A DNA stretch of 64,000 nucleotides. Source: Breznakibacter sp047600785. Lineage in GTDB: Bacteria > Bacteroidota > Bacteroidia > Bacteroidales > Marinilabiliaceae. The stretch is from assembly GCA_047600785.1 (NCBI GenBank), contig JASGKH010000002.1:1-64000 (forward strand), given 5' to 3'. The translations under genes and the position numbers were made by a program. Position 1 is the first letter of the stretch; each line of letters opens with the position of its first letter. Of this stretch, positions 43,038 to 51,369 are shown piece after piece. The notes beneath the pieces are model-generated. The model ran no database searches and was not told where the DNA came from. It saw only the letters and a program-made list of their open reading frames with translations.

Positions 43038-45323
43038 TCACTTCTCCTTCGAAAACGAATAAGGCGCATCGTTCAACGAGGTTCCCCGTTGGTCGTTTGG
43101 TTGGGGCGACAACTCAAAATCCAAACGCGCCCCTTTGTTCAGGACCGGGATGTCGAGGTAGTTGTGCGGCCAGTTCTTTCCGTTCTGCGTAAGTTTTTGG
43201 ATGTACACGTTTTCGGGCGAATTGGCCGGGGCATTGACTTCTATCGTTTTCCCGTTTTCCATATAAATGGTTGCTTTTTTAAACAACGGCGAGCCCAATA
43301 CAAACTGGTCGGAGACGGGCGTCACCGGGTAAAAGCCCAGTGCAGAGAACACGTACCATGCCGAGGTTTGCCCATTGTCTTCGTCGCCGCAGTACCCGTC
43401 GGGCCCGGGTGAATAGAGTCTGTCCATGATTTGCCTGACGTGGAACTGGCTTTTCCAGGGCTGCCCCGCATAGTTGTACAGATAGGGCATGTGCTGGATC
43501 GGTTGGTTGCCGTGGGCGTAGTTTCCCATGCCCATGATCTGCATTTCCCTAATCTCATGGATGGTGAAGCCGTAATAGCTGTCGTCGAAAACGGGAGGAA
43601 GGGCGAACACTGTGTCGAGCATGGCCGTAAATTGGCGGCGGCCGCCCATCAGCCCGATTAGTCCCTCGATGTCATGGAACACCGACCACGAGTAGTGCAG
43701 GCTGTTGCCTTCGGTAAACGCGTCGCCCCATTTGAACGGATTGAAAGGTGCCTGGAAAGAACCATCCGCGTTTTTTCCGCGCATGAGGTTATGCGTGGGG
43801 TCGAACAGGTTTTTGTAATTCAGGCAGCGCCGGGCAAAGGTGTCTATTTCTGCTTGCGGACGGCCCAGTGCCTTTGCCAGTTGCATAATGGCAAAATCGG
43901 CATAGGCGTATTCCAACGTGCGGGCGGCATTTTCACGTATGCCCACGTCGTATGGCACATAGCCCAACCGGTTGTACCATTCGGCTCCCAATCTGCCCAC
44001 CGAGTTGAGCGGGCCCACGCTGCGCGTGTTTTTGAGCATGGCCTGGTAAAGTGCGTCGATGTCGTAGCCCCTGCAACCTTTTAACCAGGCTTCGGCCACG
44101 ATGGAGGCCGAATTGGAACCGATCATGCAGTCACGGTGCCCGGGACTGGCCCATTCGGGCAACCATCCGCTCTCTTTGTAAGTGTTGGCCAGCCCTTCCT
44201 GTATCTCTTGGTTGAGCGAGGGGGCAATCAGGTTGATAAGCGGGAACTGGGCCCTGAAAGTGTCCCAGAAGCCGTTGTCGGTGTAAAGGACGCCCTGCTC
44301 GACACGTCCGTTGTAAGGACTGTAATGGTATTTCTGCCCGTCGGCGCCTATTTCGTAAAACTTGCGGGGGAAGAGCATCGTGCGGTAAAGGCAGGAGTAG
44401 AACGTGGCCTTTTGTGCATCGGTGCCGCCTTCTATCTGGATTCGTCCCAGCCATTTGTCCCATTCGTGCTGGGCATCCCGCAACACCTGCGAAAACGGTT
44501 TTTTGTCTACCTCCAAAAGGTTGCGCTGTGCCTGTGCCTGGTCGATGAACGACGAGGCCACCCAAAGTTGCAGCGGCCTGTCCTTTTGTCCCCTGAACCG
44601 GAGCAAGGCCTGGACGTGGTTGCCCGTGCCTCCGTGGCCGTCGGCCGGTTTGCCGTCAATGTACAATCGGATGTCGGTGGCGGAATCGCTGAGTTTGATG
44701 GTAAAATGGTTTTTAAAATTGGCGGGTACGCCGCCGCTGTTTTTCGTCGAATAACCGACAAGGGTTTGCCGGTCGGGAAGCAATTCAATGGACGAGCCGC
44801 CGTCGAAGCCGTCCACCACCAGGTAGGCACTGTCTGTGTCGGGATAATGGATCAGGAACGATGCGCACCTTTCCGACGGTGCCATCTCGACGGTGGTATG
44901 GTAATCGGCCAGATAGACGCTGTAAAGGTACGGTTTGGCCGTTTCTGTTTTGTGCGAGAACCAGCTGGCACGTGCCGTTTCGTCTACTGTGGGCTTTCCG
45001 GTAAGCGGGAAAATGGAAAACTGCCCGTAGTCGTTTATCCACGGGCTGGGCTGGTGGGTTTGTTTGAAGCCCCTTATTTTGTTGGCCGTATAGGTGTACA
45101 CCCAGCCGTCGCCCATCTTGCCCGTTTGGGGCGTCCAGCTGTTCATGCCCCAAGGGTACGATACGGCCGGGTAGGTGTTGCCGTGGGACAGTTCGTAGGT
45201 CGATTGGGTGCCCATCAACGTGTTGGCCCAGTGCGTGGGGGACATGTCCGTGATCTGTTTTTGTGCCGGTGCACAGCCAATGGCAAAAAGCACGATTGCC
45301 CCGATGACGGGTAACTGTTTCAT
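43038..45323 (-). CDS. GH92 family protein, second copy, with altered acid motif
   Basis: 761-residue GH92 lipoprotein (FAIGC, Cys17). Family features: NTLMGTQSTYELSHGNTYPAVSYPWGMNSWTPQ, VVDGFDGGSSIELL, DNGFWDTFRAQFPL and the C-terminal GDEDNGQTSAWYVFSALGFYPVTP. In the segment that holds the acid Glu in the other GH92 (IWALHGNETDCMVG), this protein reads EWASPGHRDCMIG, so His396 stands in place of Glu. The substrate may therefore differ, for example a mannosyl phosphate or another linkage. It starts 75 bp from a 22-bp repeat array and lies upstream of GH125 in the operon. Confidence 0.93.
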   Translation of the reverse strand: MKQLPVIGAIVLFAIGCAPAQKQITDMSPTHWANTLMGTQSTYELSHGNTYPAVSYPWGMNSWTPQTGKMGDGWVYTYTANKIRGFKQTHQPSPWINDYGQFSIFPLTGKPTVDETARASWFSHKTETAKPYLYSVYLADYHTTVEMAPSERCASFLIHYPDTDSAYLVVDGFDGGSSIELLPDRQTLVGYSTKNSGGVPANFKNHFTIKLSDSATDIRLYIDGKPADGHGGTGNHVQALLRFRGQKDRPLQLWVASSFIDQAQAQRNLLEVDKKPFSQVLRDAQHEWDKWLGRIQIEGGTDAQKATFYSCLYRTMLFPRKFYEIGADGQKYHYSPYNGRVEQGVLYTDNGFWDTFRAQFPLINLIAPSLNQEIQEGLANTYKESGWLPEWASPGHRDCMIGSNSASIVAEAWLKGCRGYDIDALYQAMLKNTRSVGPLNSVGRLGAEWYNRLGYVPYDVGIRENAARTLEYAYADFAIMQLAKALGRPQAEIDTFARRCLNYKNLFDPTHNLMRGKNADGSFQAPFNPFKWGDAFTEGNSLHYSWSVFHDIEGLIGLMGGRRQFTAMLDTVFALPPVFDDSYYGFTIHEIREMQIMGMGNYAHGNQPIQHMPYLYNYAGQPWKSQFHVRQIMDRLYSPGPDGYCGDEDNGQTSAWYVFSALGFYPVTPVSDQFVLGSPLFKKATIYMENGKTIEVNAPANSPENVYIQKLTQNGKNWPHNYLDIPVLNKGARLDFELSPQPNDQRGTSLNDAPYSFSKEK

Positions 45324-45398
45324 GTGGTTACGTTTTTATCCACGCATTACACAAATTCAAAAAAAGGTGTTCGTGTAATTTGCGGATGGTTCACTCTT

Positions 45399-45530
45399 TG
45401 CCGGGTCGGCTTCTTTGCTTCAACCCGTCGGGCTTTTTACTCCGACCCGTTGGGGGTTTATCTTCGACCCGTCGAAGTTTTTGATCCGACGGGTCGACGT
45501 TTTGATCTCGACGGGACGGAGTTTCCATTC
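45399..45530. repeat. Six-unit 22-bp tandem array in the leader of the second GH92
   Basis: Units start at 45399, 45421, 45443, 45465, 45487 and 45509. Each has a 10-bp GC core (CGACCCGTCG in units 2-4, its reverse complement type CGACGGGTCG in units 1, 5 and 6), then a T-tract. The core flips between units 4 and 5, giving a perfect 10-bp stem (45465-45474 with 45487-45496) and a 12-nt loop. Twenty-two bp is two helical turns, so cores and T-tracts lie on one DNA face. Not coding, as the period is not a multiple of three. The remaining 270-bp gap holds nothing else I recognise. Confidence 0.8.
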
Positions 45531-45593
45531 CGCCACGTTGCGTGTATTCCGGGTTCCGAAAGCTGGCGGCATGGTCCATGTGGTGACAGGATA

Positions 45594-47759
45594 TCACTGG
45601 ATGGTAAGCTTCTGCTCGAGCAGCGGCTCCTGCGAGTTTTTTGAGACTTGCAGGGTATAGGTGCCCTTGTACAATTTCCACTGATGGGCGGACAAATCCC
45701 ATTTTTGCAGATCGTTGGCGGCAATGCGAAACTTTACGGTCTTTGTTTCGCCTGCTTTGATACGAACCCTCTCGAACGCTTTTAATTCCTGGATGGGCAT
45801 ACGTTCCAGCGCCGGATATCTGATGTAGGCCTGCACCACTTCGTCGGCCTCCATTGGCCCGTTATTGGTCACCGTTACCTCAAACTCGATGGCTTGTCCC
45901 GCCTTGCATTTGGCTGCGGGACGTTTGGCCCATTGGTAGTCGAACGTGGCGTAGCCCAGCCCGTAGCCGAACGGATAGGACACTTTGCCATGGAAATAGC
46001 GGTAGGTGCGGTTTTGCATGCGATAATCTTCATAGTCGGGGAGGTCGTTGGCCGATTGGTAAAAGGTAACGGGCAAACGTCCCGACGGCGATACGCTGCC
46101 AAATAAAATGTTGGCCAAAGCGGTACCGCCTTGTTCTCCCGGGTACCAGGCCAGGATTACGGCATCGGCGTAAGGTTCCACTGCGGCCACATCGATGGCG
46201 CTGCCGCTGGTGAGGACCACAATGATCGGTTTTTTGTGTGCACGGCGCATTTTTTTCAGATACGCCAGATGTGAATACGGAATGCTCAAATCCGGTTTAT
46301 CACCGTTCCACGGCGAAAGGAAAGCATCGCCTTCTTCGCCTTCGAGCAACGGGGTCAGTCCCAATACAAGGATGGTGGCATCGGCCGATTCGGCGGCCCA
46401 GATTCCCCCGAAGTGTACCGTGTCGGTCAGGCTGCAACCCAGATCGTATTGCACCGCTACGCCCGGTCCTGCTTCGTGGACGATACCTTCGGCAAACGTT
46501 ACCATGTTGCCCGACAGTCCGTGGTAATTGCCCACCAACGCACTGATGGAGGCGGCATTCTCACCTGCCACCATCAATGAACCTGTTTTGGCTCTGTCGA
46601 ACGGGAGCACGCCCTCGTTTTTCAGAAGGACCATGCTTTGTTCGGCCGCACGCAATGCCAGTTGCACGTGGTAGGTGTTGTGGATGCTGTCGGGACCGAA
46701 AGTGGCATACGGCGATTCGCAAGGATCGTCGTAGAAACCGAGCCTCAATTGTGTCCGTAATGTGGGTAAAATAGCTTTGTCGATGTCGCTCGGCGTAATC
46801 AGTTGGTCTTCGATGGCTTTCATCGCATCTTGCTGGATGATGGGCGAACAATCCATATTCACGCCTGCTTTTATGGCTGCGGCAGCCACTTCTACCCGTG
46901 TGGGGATCGATTTATGGCGCAGCCAGATGTCGTCCAGTGCCCAGCAATCGGTCGTGATCTGGCCCCTGAATCCCCATTCGTTGGTGAGGATACGGCGTAA
47001 CAACGTCTCGCTGGTGCAGCAGGGTTCGTCGTTTAACCGGTTGTAACCGCACATAACGGCCGACACTCCGTTGTCGACCAGTGCTTTGAAGGCGGGAAGA
47101 TATGTTTCGCGCAAATCCTTCTCGTCGACTTTGGCGTTGAAGCTGTGGCGCACGGCCTCAGGGCCGCTGTGCACGGCAAAATGTTTGGCGCAGGCCGCTA
47201 TTTTGTAGCGTACGGGATCGGAACCTTGCAGCCCTTTGACGAATGCGGCACCCATGGTGGCGGTCAGGTATGGATCCTCGCCGTATGTTTCCTGTCCGCG
47301 TCCCCAGCGGGGATCCCTGAATATGTTGATATTGGGTGTCCAGAAATTAATGCCGAGGTATTGCAGTCTGCGGTTCTTCCCTATCGCTAAATTATGTTTG
47401 GCCCTTGCTTCGGTCGATATGGCATCGGCCACTGTTTTGGCCAGTTCTTTGTCAAATGTGGCCGCCAGCCCAATGGCTTGTGGAAACACGGTGGCCTGGC
47501 CGGCACGGGCCACACCGTGCAGTCCTTCGTTCCACCAGTTGTAGGCGGGTATTTGCAGCCGCTCTACGGCAGGCGAGTTATAACCGAGCAGCGATATTTT
47601 CTCCCCGGTCGTGAGCGATTTCAATAAATCCTGTGCACGCTCCTCGATGGGAAGCGAAGTGTCCCTGAAAATTGGGGTTTGGCCTTTGGCCGTGAAACCA
47701 AAGGCCAGCCCCATGGTCACAGATATTAGAAAAGATTGGTTAAAAAAAGCCTTTTGCAT
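45594..47759 (-). CDS. GH3 beta-glycosidase (glucosidase/xylosidase type)
   Basis: 721-residue secreted GH3 enzyme with a signal peptide ending near TAKGQ. The N-terminal barrel contains YNWWNEGLHGVARAG, FWTPNINIFRDPRWGRGQETYGEDP, KHFAVHSGPE and RGQITTDCWALDD with nucleophile Asp271. The second domain includes VVLTSGSAIDVA and VLAWYPGEQGGTALANILFG, and a fibronectin-III-like domain ends it (about 610-715). The TDCWA nucleophile segment is closer to the beta-xylosidase/plant-type GH3 branch than to BglX. In a mannosidase operon its natural substrate is unclear. Start at 47759 chosen for the signal peptide. Confidence 0.9.
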   Translation of the reverse strand: MQKAFFNQSFLISVTMGLAFGFTAKGQTPIFRDTSLPIEERAQDLLKSLTTGEKISLLGYNSPAVERLQIPAYNWWNEGLHGVARAGQATVFPQAIGLAATFDKELAKTVADAISTEARAKHNLAIGKNRRLQYLGINFWTPNINIFRDPRWGRGQETYGEDPYLTATMGAAFVKGLQGSDPVRYKIAACAKHFAVHSGPEAVRHSFNAKVDEKDLRETYLPAFKALVDNGVSAVMCGYNRLNDEPCCTSETLLRRILTNEWGFRGQITTDCWALDDIWLRHKSIPTRVEVAAAAIKAGVNMDCSPIIQQDAMKAIEDQLITPSDIDKAILPTLRTQLRLGFYDDPCESPYATFGPDSIHNTYHVQLALRAAEQSMVLLKNEGVLPFDRAKTGSLMVAGENAASISALVGNYHGLSGNMVTFAEGIVHEAGPGVAVQYDLGCSLTDTVHFGGIWAAESADATILVLGLTPLLEGEEGDAFLSPWNGDKPDLSIPYSHLAYLKKMRRAHKKPIIVVLTSGSAIDVAAVEPYADAVILAWYPGEQGGTALANILFGSVSPSGRLPVTFYQSANDLPDYEDYRMQNRTYRYFHGKVSYPFGYGLGYATFDYQWAKRPAAKCKAGQAIEFEVTVTNNGPMEADEVVQAYIRYPALERMPIQELKAFERVRIKAGETKTVKFRIAANDLQKWDLSAHQWKLYKGTYTLQVSKNSQEPLLEQKLTIQ

Positions 47760-47779
47760 GGAATAATGATTTATCGGGG

Positions 47780-50410
47780 TTAACGGATATCGGTTTTTGT
47801 CAGGGGCATGTTCCACGCATCGATGGTCACGTGGTGTCCTGCCAGATCGGTTCCTTTCGGGTATTCCAATGTGACGTGCCGGGTTTCCCCGGGAAGTACC
47901 GAGAAATAGTTGTCGCTGTAAAACACCGGAAGTATGCGCAGGTTTGTCCTTCCATCGACCAACGACAACCTGTTGAAAAACGCCACAGGTGCGTTTTCTG
48001 GGTTCTGTACGGTGACTTCGATGGTGCCGTTCCCTTTGCTGACGGCCGTGGCTACGGCATTCGACCGTGGCATTCGTTCCAACCCCGAGTATAGCCCTTG
48101 TGCATCGGGCAGCCAGTAAAAGTTGCTGCTTACGGTTTGCCCGTCAAGGCTCACCAGCCTGAGCGATACGAACAACCCGTTGCGGGCCGCCAGCTTCGAG
48201 ACCAATTGGTCGATGGCGTAATATTTCTGGTTGAGCGATGCTCCCACTTCGATCAGCAGATCTGATTTAGCGACGCGTTTGCCTTCCATGTCAAAGCAAC
48301 GCATCTCCAGCATCAGGTCGCGGTGAGTGTCGAACGTGTTGTTCATTACCGATATCATCCACGTTGAGGGGTTTAACATGACGTGGATGGGTTCGGCGCC
48401 AGACCTCAATCCGTACAGACAGGCGTTCGGGTCCAGGTAATAATCGTACATCTGACCACGCAGACAGGTCCATGGGTTCTGTGTTTTCCAGATCATAAAA
48501 CCAGTGTACCAGTCCCATACGTAGTTGCTGAACCCTTCGGCCAGCGCACGGTACTGGTTGTAATTGACCAGCTGGGCTTTCATGCCAAAGTCACGGATGC
48601 TGGCGGCCTTCCCGTATTGGTCGATGTATTTGTCGTAGCCGATGTCCTTATGGTATTGCCACACGCTGTCTATTTGGTTGGACTGGTAATCGGGTATCGT
48701 AAGGTTCCCCTCGGGGATGAAACGTTTCAGCGATTCGTCGTCGCCGGTACCTACCGACCCAACTTCGGAATTGAACGGAAAGGTGCGTTCTGTCCAAAAC
48801 GTGCGAAAATCCTGAATGGTGTACGGGCCATCCCCGTTGCCGCCTAAATGGTTGAAAGACATTTGGTCCGAATTGGAATAGGGATAGAACGTGCGTGTGC
48901 CATCAAGAATGGGCAGGATGGAATCTTCCAATGCACGGAGGATGCCCTGCGGAGGGGCAATTTCGTTGCCGCCGCACCAAAAAGCCAGTGACGGATGGTT
49001 GCGTACCATCTTTACCTGATCGGCGGCCGATCGGATGAACAATGCATGGTCGTTGGGGTATTGGCGCCGCGTCCATTGATCCTCCTTTTTCAGTTTGTCG
49101 GTCCATTTGCCGTTGCAGTCGGCCGAAATCCAGAAATCCTGCATCACCAACAGGCCATATCGGTCGCATGCATCATAAAATTCGGGCCTTTCGAGCAATG
49201 CGCCGCCCCACACGCGTATCAGGTTCAGGTTCATGTCCCGGTGGAAACGGACCTCGCCGTCGTAGCGAAGATCCGAGAGCCTTAGCAGTGCATCGGACAC
49301 GATCCAGTTTCCCCCTTTGATGAATATCTTTTGCCCGTTCACCATTACTTGTGAGCTTTGGGTGTGGCTGTTCCACACTGTCGAAACATCCCTGATGCCG
49401 AAACAGAAGCGTTCGTGGTCGAGTGTGTCGTTCCTCGCGGTTACAAAGCTGAACTTCCCGTCATACAGGCGTGGTTCACCATAGCCGTTGGGCCACCATA
49501 GCTGCGGGTTGGCAATGGTTAAATCGGGCAATGCGATTTCCGTATCTGAATTGGCCGCAAGGGTGGTTTTGATGGATGTCTTTTGTCCGTTGGTCTCAAA
49601 TACGGCAAACCCCGTAATCGGTTTGCCGGTCGGGTTTTGTATTTCGATGCTCGTTTTGAGGGTTGCGGGCTGCTGTCTGCCGTAAGGCTTGCGCACACCG
49701 TCGACCACGGTCACCACGTGGGGATTGGCAATGTTTACGGAACCGGTGGTTTCAATGAACACTTTGTCCCAGATGCCGGTATTGCGATCCCGGATAGGTT
49801 GTATCCAATCCCATCCGGCCACGTATTGGTGTGCCACGTTTCTGGCTATTTCCCCGTCTCCGCCTTGCCCGCCGTTGGGTTCGCCCACCGGGTCGGGCGG
49901 GTACACCACCACGGCCAGCCTGTTTTTGCCATTGGGGTTTATATATGGGGTAATACGGTACGTTTGTCTCAGGAACATGCCATGGTGGCGTTGGCCGTTG
50001 AGTTGGTGCCCGTTCAGAAACAGGTCGCAGCTATAGTTGACGCCCCTCATGATCAGCCATATCTGTCCGTCTTTGGAAACGGCCGGTGCGTCGAAAGTAT
50101 TGACAAACCAGTAGGTGTAATGTGCGGGGCCGGTGTGGTAAATGTCGGCGATCTTCTCGTTGTTCATGCCCCAAAACGGATCGGGCACCAGGTGGTTATC
50201 GATGAGGGTGGTGAGCACCGTTCCCGGTACCGTGGCCTTCAACCATCCGTCGAGGGAAGAGTCGGGTTTTGACAACTGCCGGCCGTTTAACGAAACTTCA
50301 TCGATCTGCTTACAAACCCAACCAGTGTTGAGTTCCGTGCGTTGTTGCGCAATGGCTTCCCCGCATGCGGCAAATATCAGGATGGCAAGGGCTGTGGAAA
50401 TATATCTCAT
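47780..50410 (-). CDS. GH2 beta-mannosidase-like enzyme
   Basis: 876 residues, signal peptide ending AIAQ. Domains: GH2 sugar-binding sandwich (about 25-215), immunoglobulin-like sandwich (about 220-345), TIM barrel (about 350-620) and C-terminal sandwiches. Acid/base Glu483 in WCGGNE and nucleophile Glu549 in FNSEVGSVG. FIKGGNWI and LIRVWGGALLERPEFYDACDRYGLLVMQDFW are typical of GH2 mannosidases and exo-beta-glucosaminidases. In this context it probably cuts the core Man-beta-1,4-GlcNAc bond. It lies 28 bp after cutC and 20 bp before GH3. Exo-beta-D-glucosaminidase is the main alternative. Confidence 0.88.
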   Translation of the reverse strand: MRYISTALAILIFAACGEAIAQQRTELNTGWVCKQIDEVSLNGRQLSKPDSSLDGWLKATVPGTVLTTLIDNHLVPDPFWGMNNEKIADIYHTGPAHYTYWFVNTFDAPAVSKDGQIWLIMRGVNYSCDLFLNGHQLNGQRHHGMFLRQTYRITPYINPNGKNRLAVVVYPPDPVGEPNGGQGGDGEIARNVAHQYVAGWDWIQPIRDRNTGIWDKVFIETTGSVNIANPHVVTVVDGVRKPYGRQQPATLKTSIEIQNPTGKPITGFAVFETNGQKTSIKTTLAANSDTEIALPDLTIANPQLWWPNGYGEPRLYDGKFSFVTARNDTLDHERFCFGIRDVSTVWNSHTQSSQVMVNGQKIFIKGGNWIVSDALLRLSDLRYDGEVRFHRDMNLNLIRVWGGALLERPEFYDACDRYGLLVMQDFWISADCNGKWTDKLKKEDQWTRRQYPNDHALFIRSAADQVKMVRNHPSLAFWCGGNEIAPPQGILRALEDSILPILDGTRTFYPYSNSDQMSFNHLGGNGDGPYTIQDFRTFWTERTFPFNSEVGSVGTGDDESLKRFIPEGNLTIPDYQSNQIDSVWQYHKDIGYDKYIDQYGKAASIRDFGMKAQLVNYNQYRALAEGFSNYVWDWYTGFMIWKTQNPWTCLRGQMYDYYLDPNACLYGLRSGAEPIHVMLNPSTWMISVMNNTFDTHRDLMLEMRCFDMEGKRVAKSDLLIEVGASLNQKYYAIDQLVSKLAARNGLFVSLRLVSLDGQTVSSNFYWLPDAQGLYSGLERMPRSNAVATAVSKGNGTIEVTVQNPENAPVAFFNRLSLVDGRTNLRILPVFYSDNYFSVLPGETRHVTLEYPKGTDLAGHHVTIDAWNMPLTKTDIR

Positions 50411-50438
50411 CTGTTTTTTACTGAAAGTTAGTCAATTG

Positions 50439-51173
50439 TCAGGTAATCGCCACGGTGGCATAGCGGTTGGCAATGGCACGCATTTGCTCAATGTGGTGCG
50501 TGTTGCATGAATATATATTGCCGAATCCGAATTTTTCGGCGGTGGCGTCGCGCAATACGGTACGGGCCGATGAATGGTATTCGGGAGCACCTGTTTCTTT
50601 GATGAGGGTTTCCAGATTGTCGGGGGTAATGCCCGAGCCGGGCATCACGATAATTCGGTGCCTGGCGGCCAATGTCAATTCTTTTAACAGCGCAACGGCG
50701 TTTTCGGCTTTCAACGCCTGTCCCGACGTCAACACCCTTTTGCAGCCAATCTCTATCAGGTCCCTGAGTGCGGCCATGGGATCGGGTACCAGATCGAAGG
50801 CCCTGATAAACGTGACCTGCATTGGGTGGGCCAGTTTGACAAGGAACGAAGTGCGTTCGGTATCTATCGTTTCGTCCTTGTTCAGGATGCCTAACGCCAC
50901 GCCCTTGCAGCCCAGGTGTTTGGCGGAAACAATGTCTTCGGCCATCATGTCGAATTCTTCAGCCGAATAGTAAAAGTCGCCGCCACGGGGCCTGATGATG
51001 GGAAACACAGGGATATGCAGCAGCTCACAGGCTTTTTGCATGGTACCGTAGCTGGGCGTGGTACCTCCTTCGGCCGGATTGGTGCATAATTCAATGCGGT
51101 CGGCCCCGGCTGCTTGCGCCTTTAGCGCGGCATCGACCGAAAAAGCACATATTTCTAACTTGATTGGCTCCAT
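50439..51173 (-). CDS. cutC: CutC family protein
   Basis: About 244 residues forming a TIM barrel of the CutC family: KLEICAFSVDAALKAQAAGADRIELCTNPAEGGTTPSYG at the N-terminus, FPIIRPRGGDFYYSAEEFDMM, CKGVALGILNKDETID and HRIIVMPGSGITPDNL. The family is named for copper homeostasis, but that role is disputed and its enzymatic function is not established. Here it is the first gene of a leftward glycan-degradation operon, which points to a sugar-related task. In-frame starts exist at 51173 and 51182. Confidence 0.93.
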   Translation of the reverse strand: MEPIKLEICAFSVDAALKAQAAGADRIELCTNPAEGGTTPSYGTMQKACELLHIPVFPIIRPRGGDFYYSAEEFDMMAEDIVSAKHLGCKGVALGILNKDETIDTERTSFLVKLAHPMQVTFIRAFDLVPDPMAALRDLIEIGCKRVLTSGQALKAENAVALLKELTLAARHRIIVMPGSGITPDNLETLIKETGAPEYHSSARTVLRDATAEKFGFGNIYSCNTHHIEQMRAIANRYATVAIT

Positions 51174-51246
51174 CGTATGCATTGATTATATAATAGGAAA
51201 CGGGAGTCAGGGAAAGAGTTTCTTGTTCTTTTAAAGGAATGCAATA

Positions 51247-51268
51247 CAAATATATGAAAATATTCATA
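51247..51268 (-). promoter_or_regulatory. Putative -7 box and dyad operator for the leftward operon
   Basis: The minus strand reads TATATTTG at 51247-51254, an exact TAnnTTTG box about 65 bp before cutC. Overlapping its upstream end is the dyad TATGAAAATATTCATA (51253-51268): 6-bp arms TATGAA/TTCATA with a 4-bp centre. It lies between the divergent cutC and ROK repressor genes, a natural operator position for the repressor. No clear TTTG at -33, and no exact promoter for the ROK side. Confidence 0.45.
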
Positions 51269-51369
51269 AAATGAAAATACTTTTATAAAAATTTTAATGA
51301 AGTATTGCTTGTGATGCAAAAATTGATTTATTTTACGCTATTGTTTGATGAGATCAATACGAAAACCGC

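Noticed and set aside
44136..45314. 392-codon plus-strand open frame
   Set aside because: Antisense to the second GH92 gene, with no domain or signal peptide.
45399..45530. CRISPR array or coding repeat
   Set aside because: The 22-bp period leaves no spacers and is not a multiple of three.
45594..47759. NagZ-type beta-N-acetylglucosaminidase
   Set aside because: The nucleophile segment TTDCWA and the three-domain length fit the glucosidase/xylosidase GH3 branch; NagZ-type His-Asp loop features are absent.
51340..51369. Promoter box TATTGTTTG for the ROK repressor
   Set aside because: It has three rather than two bases between TA and TTTG, and no TTTG at the right distance upstream.
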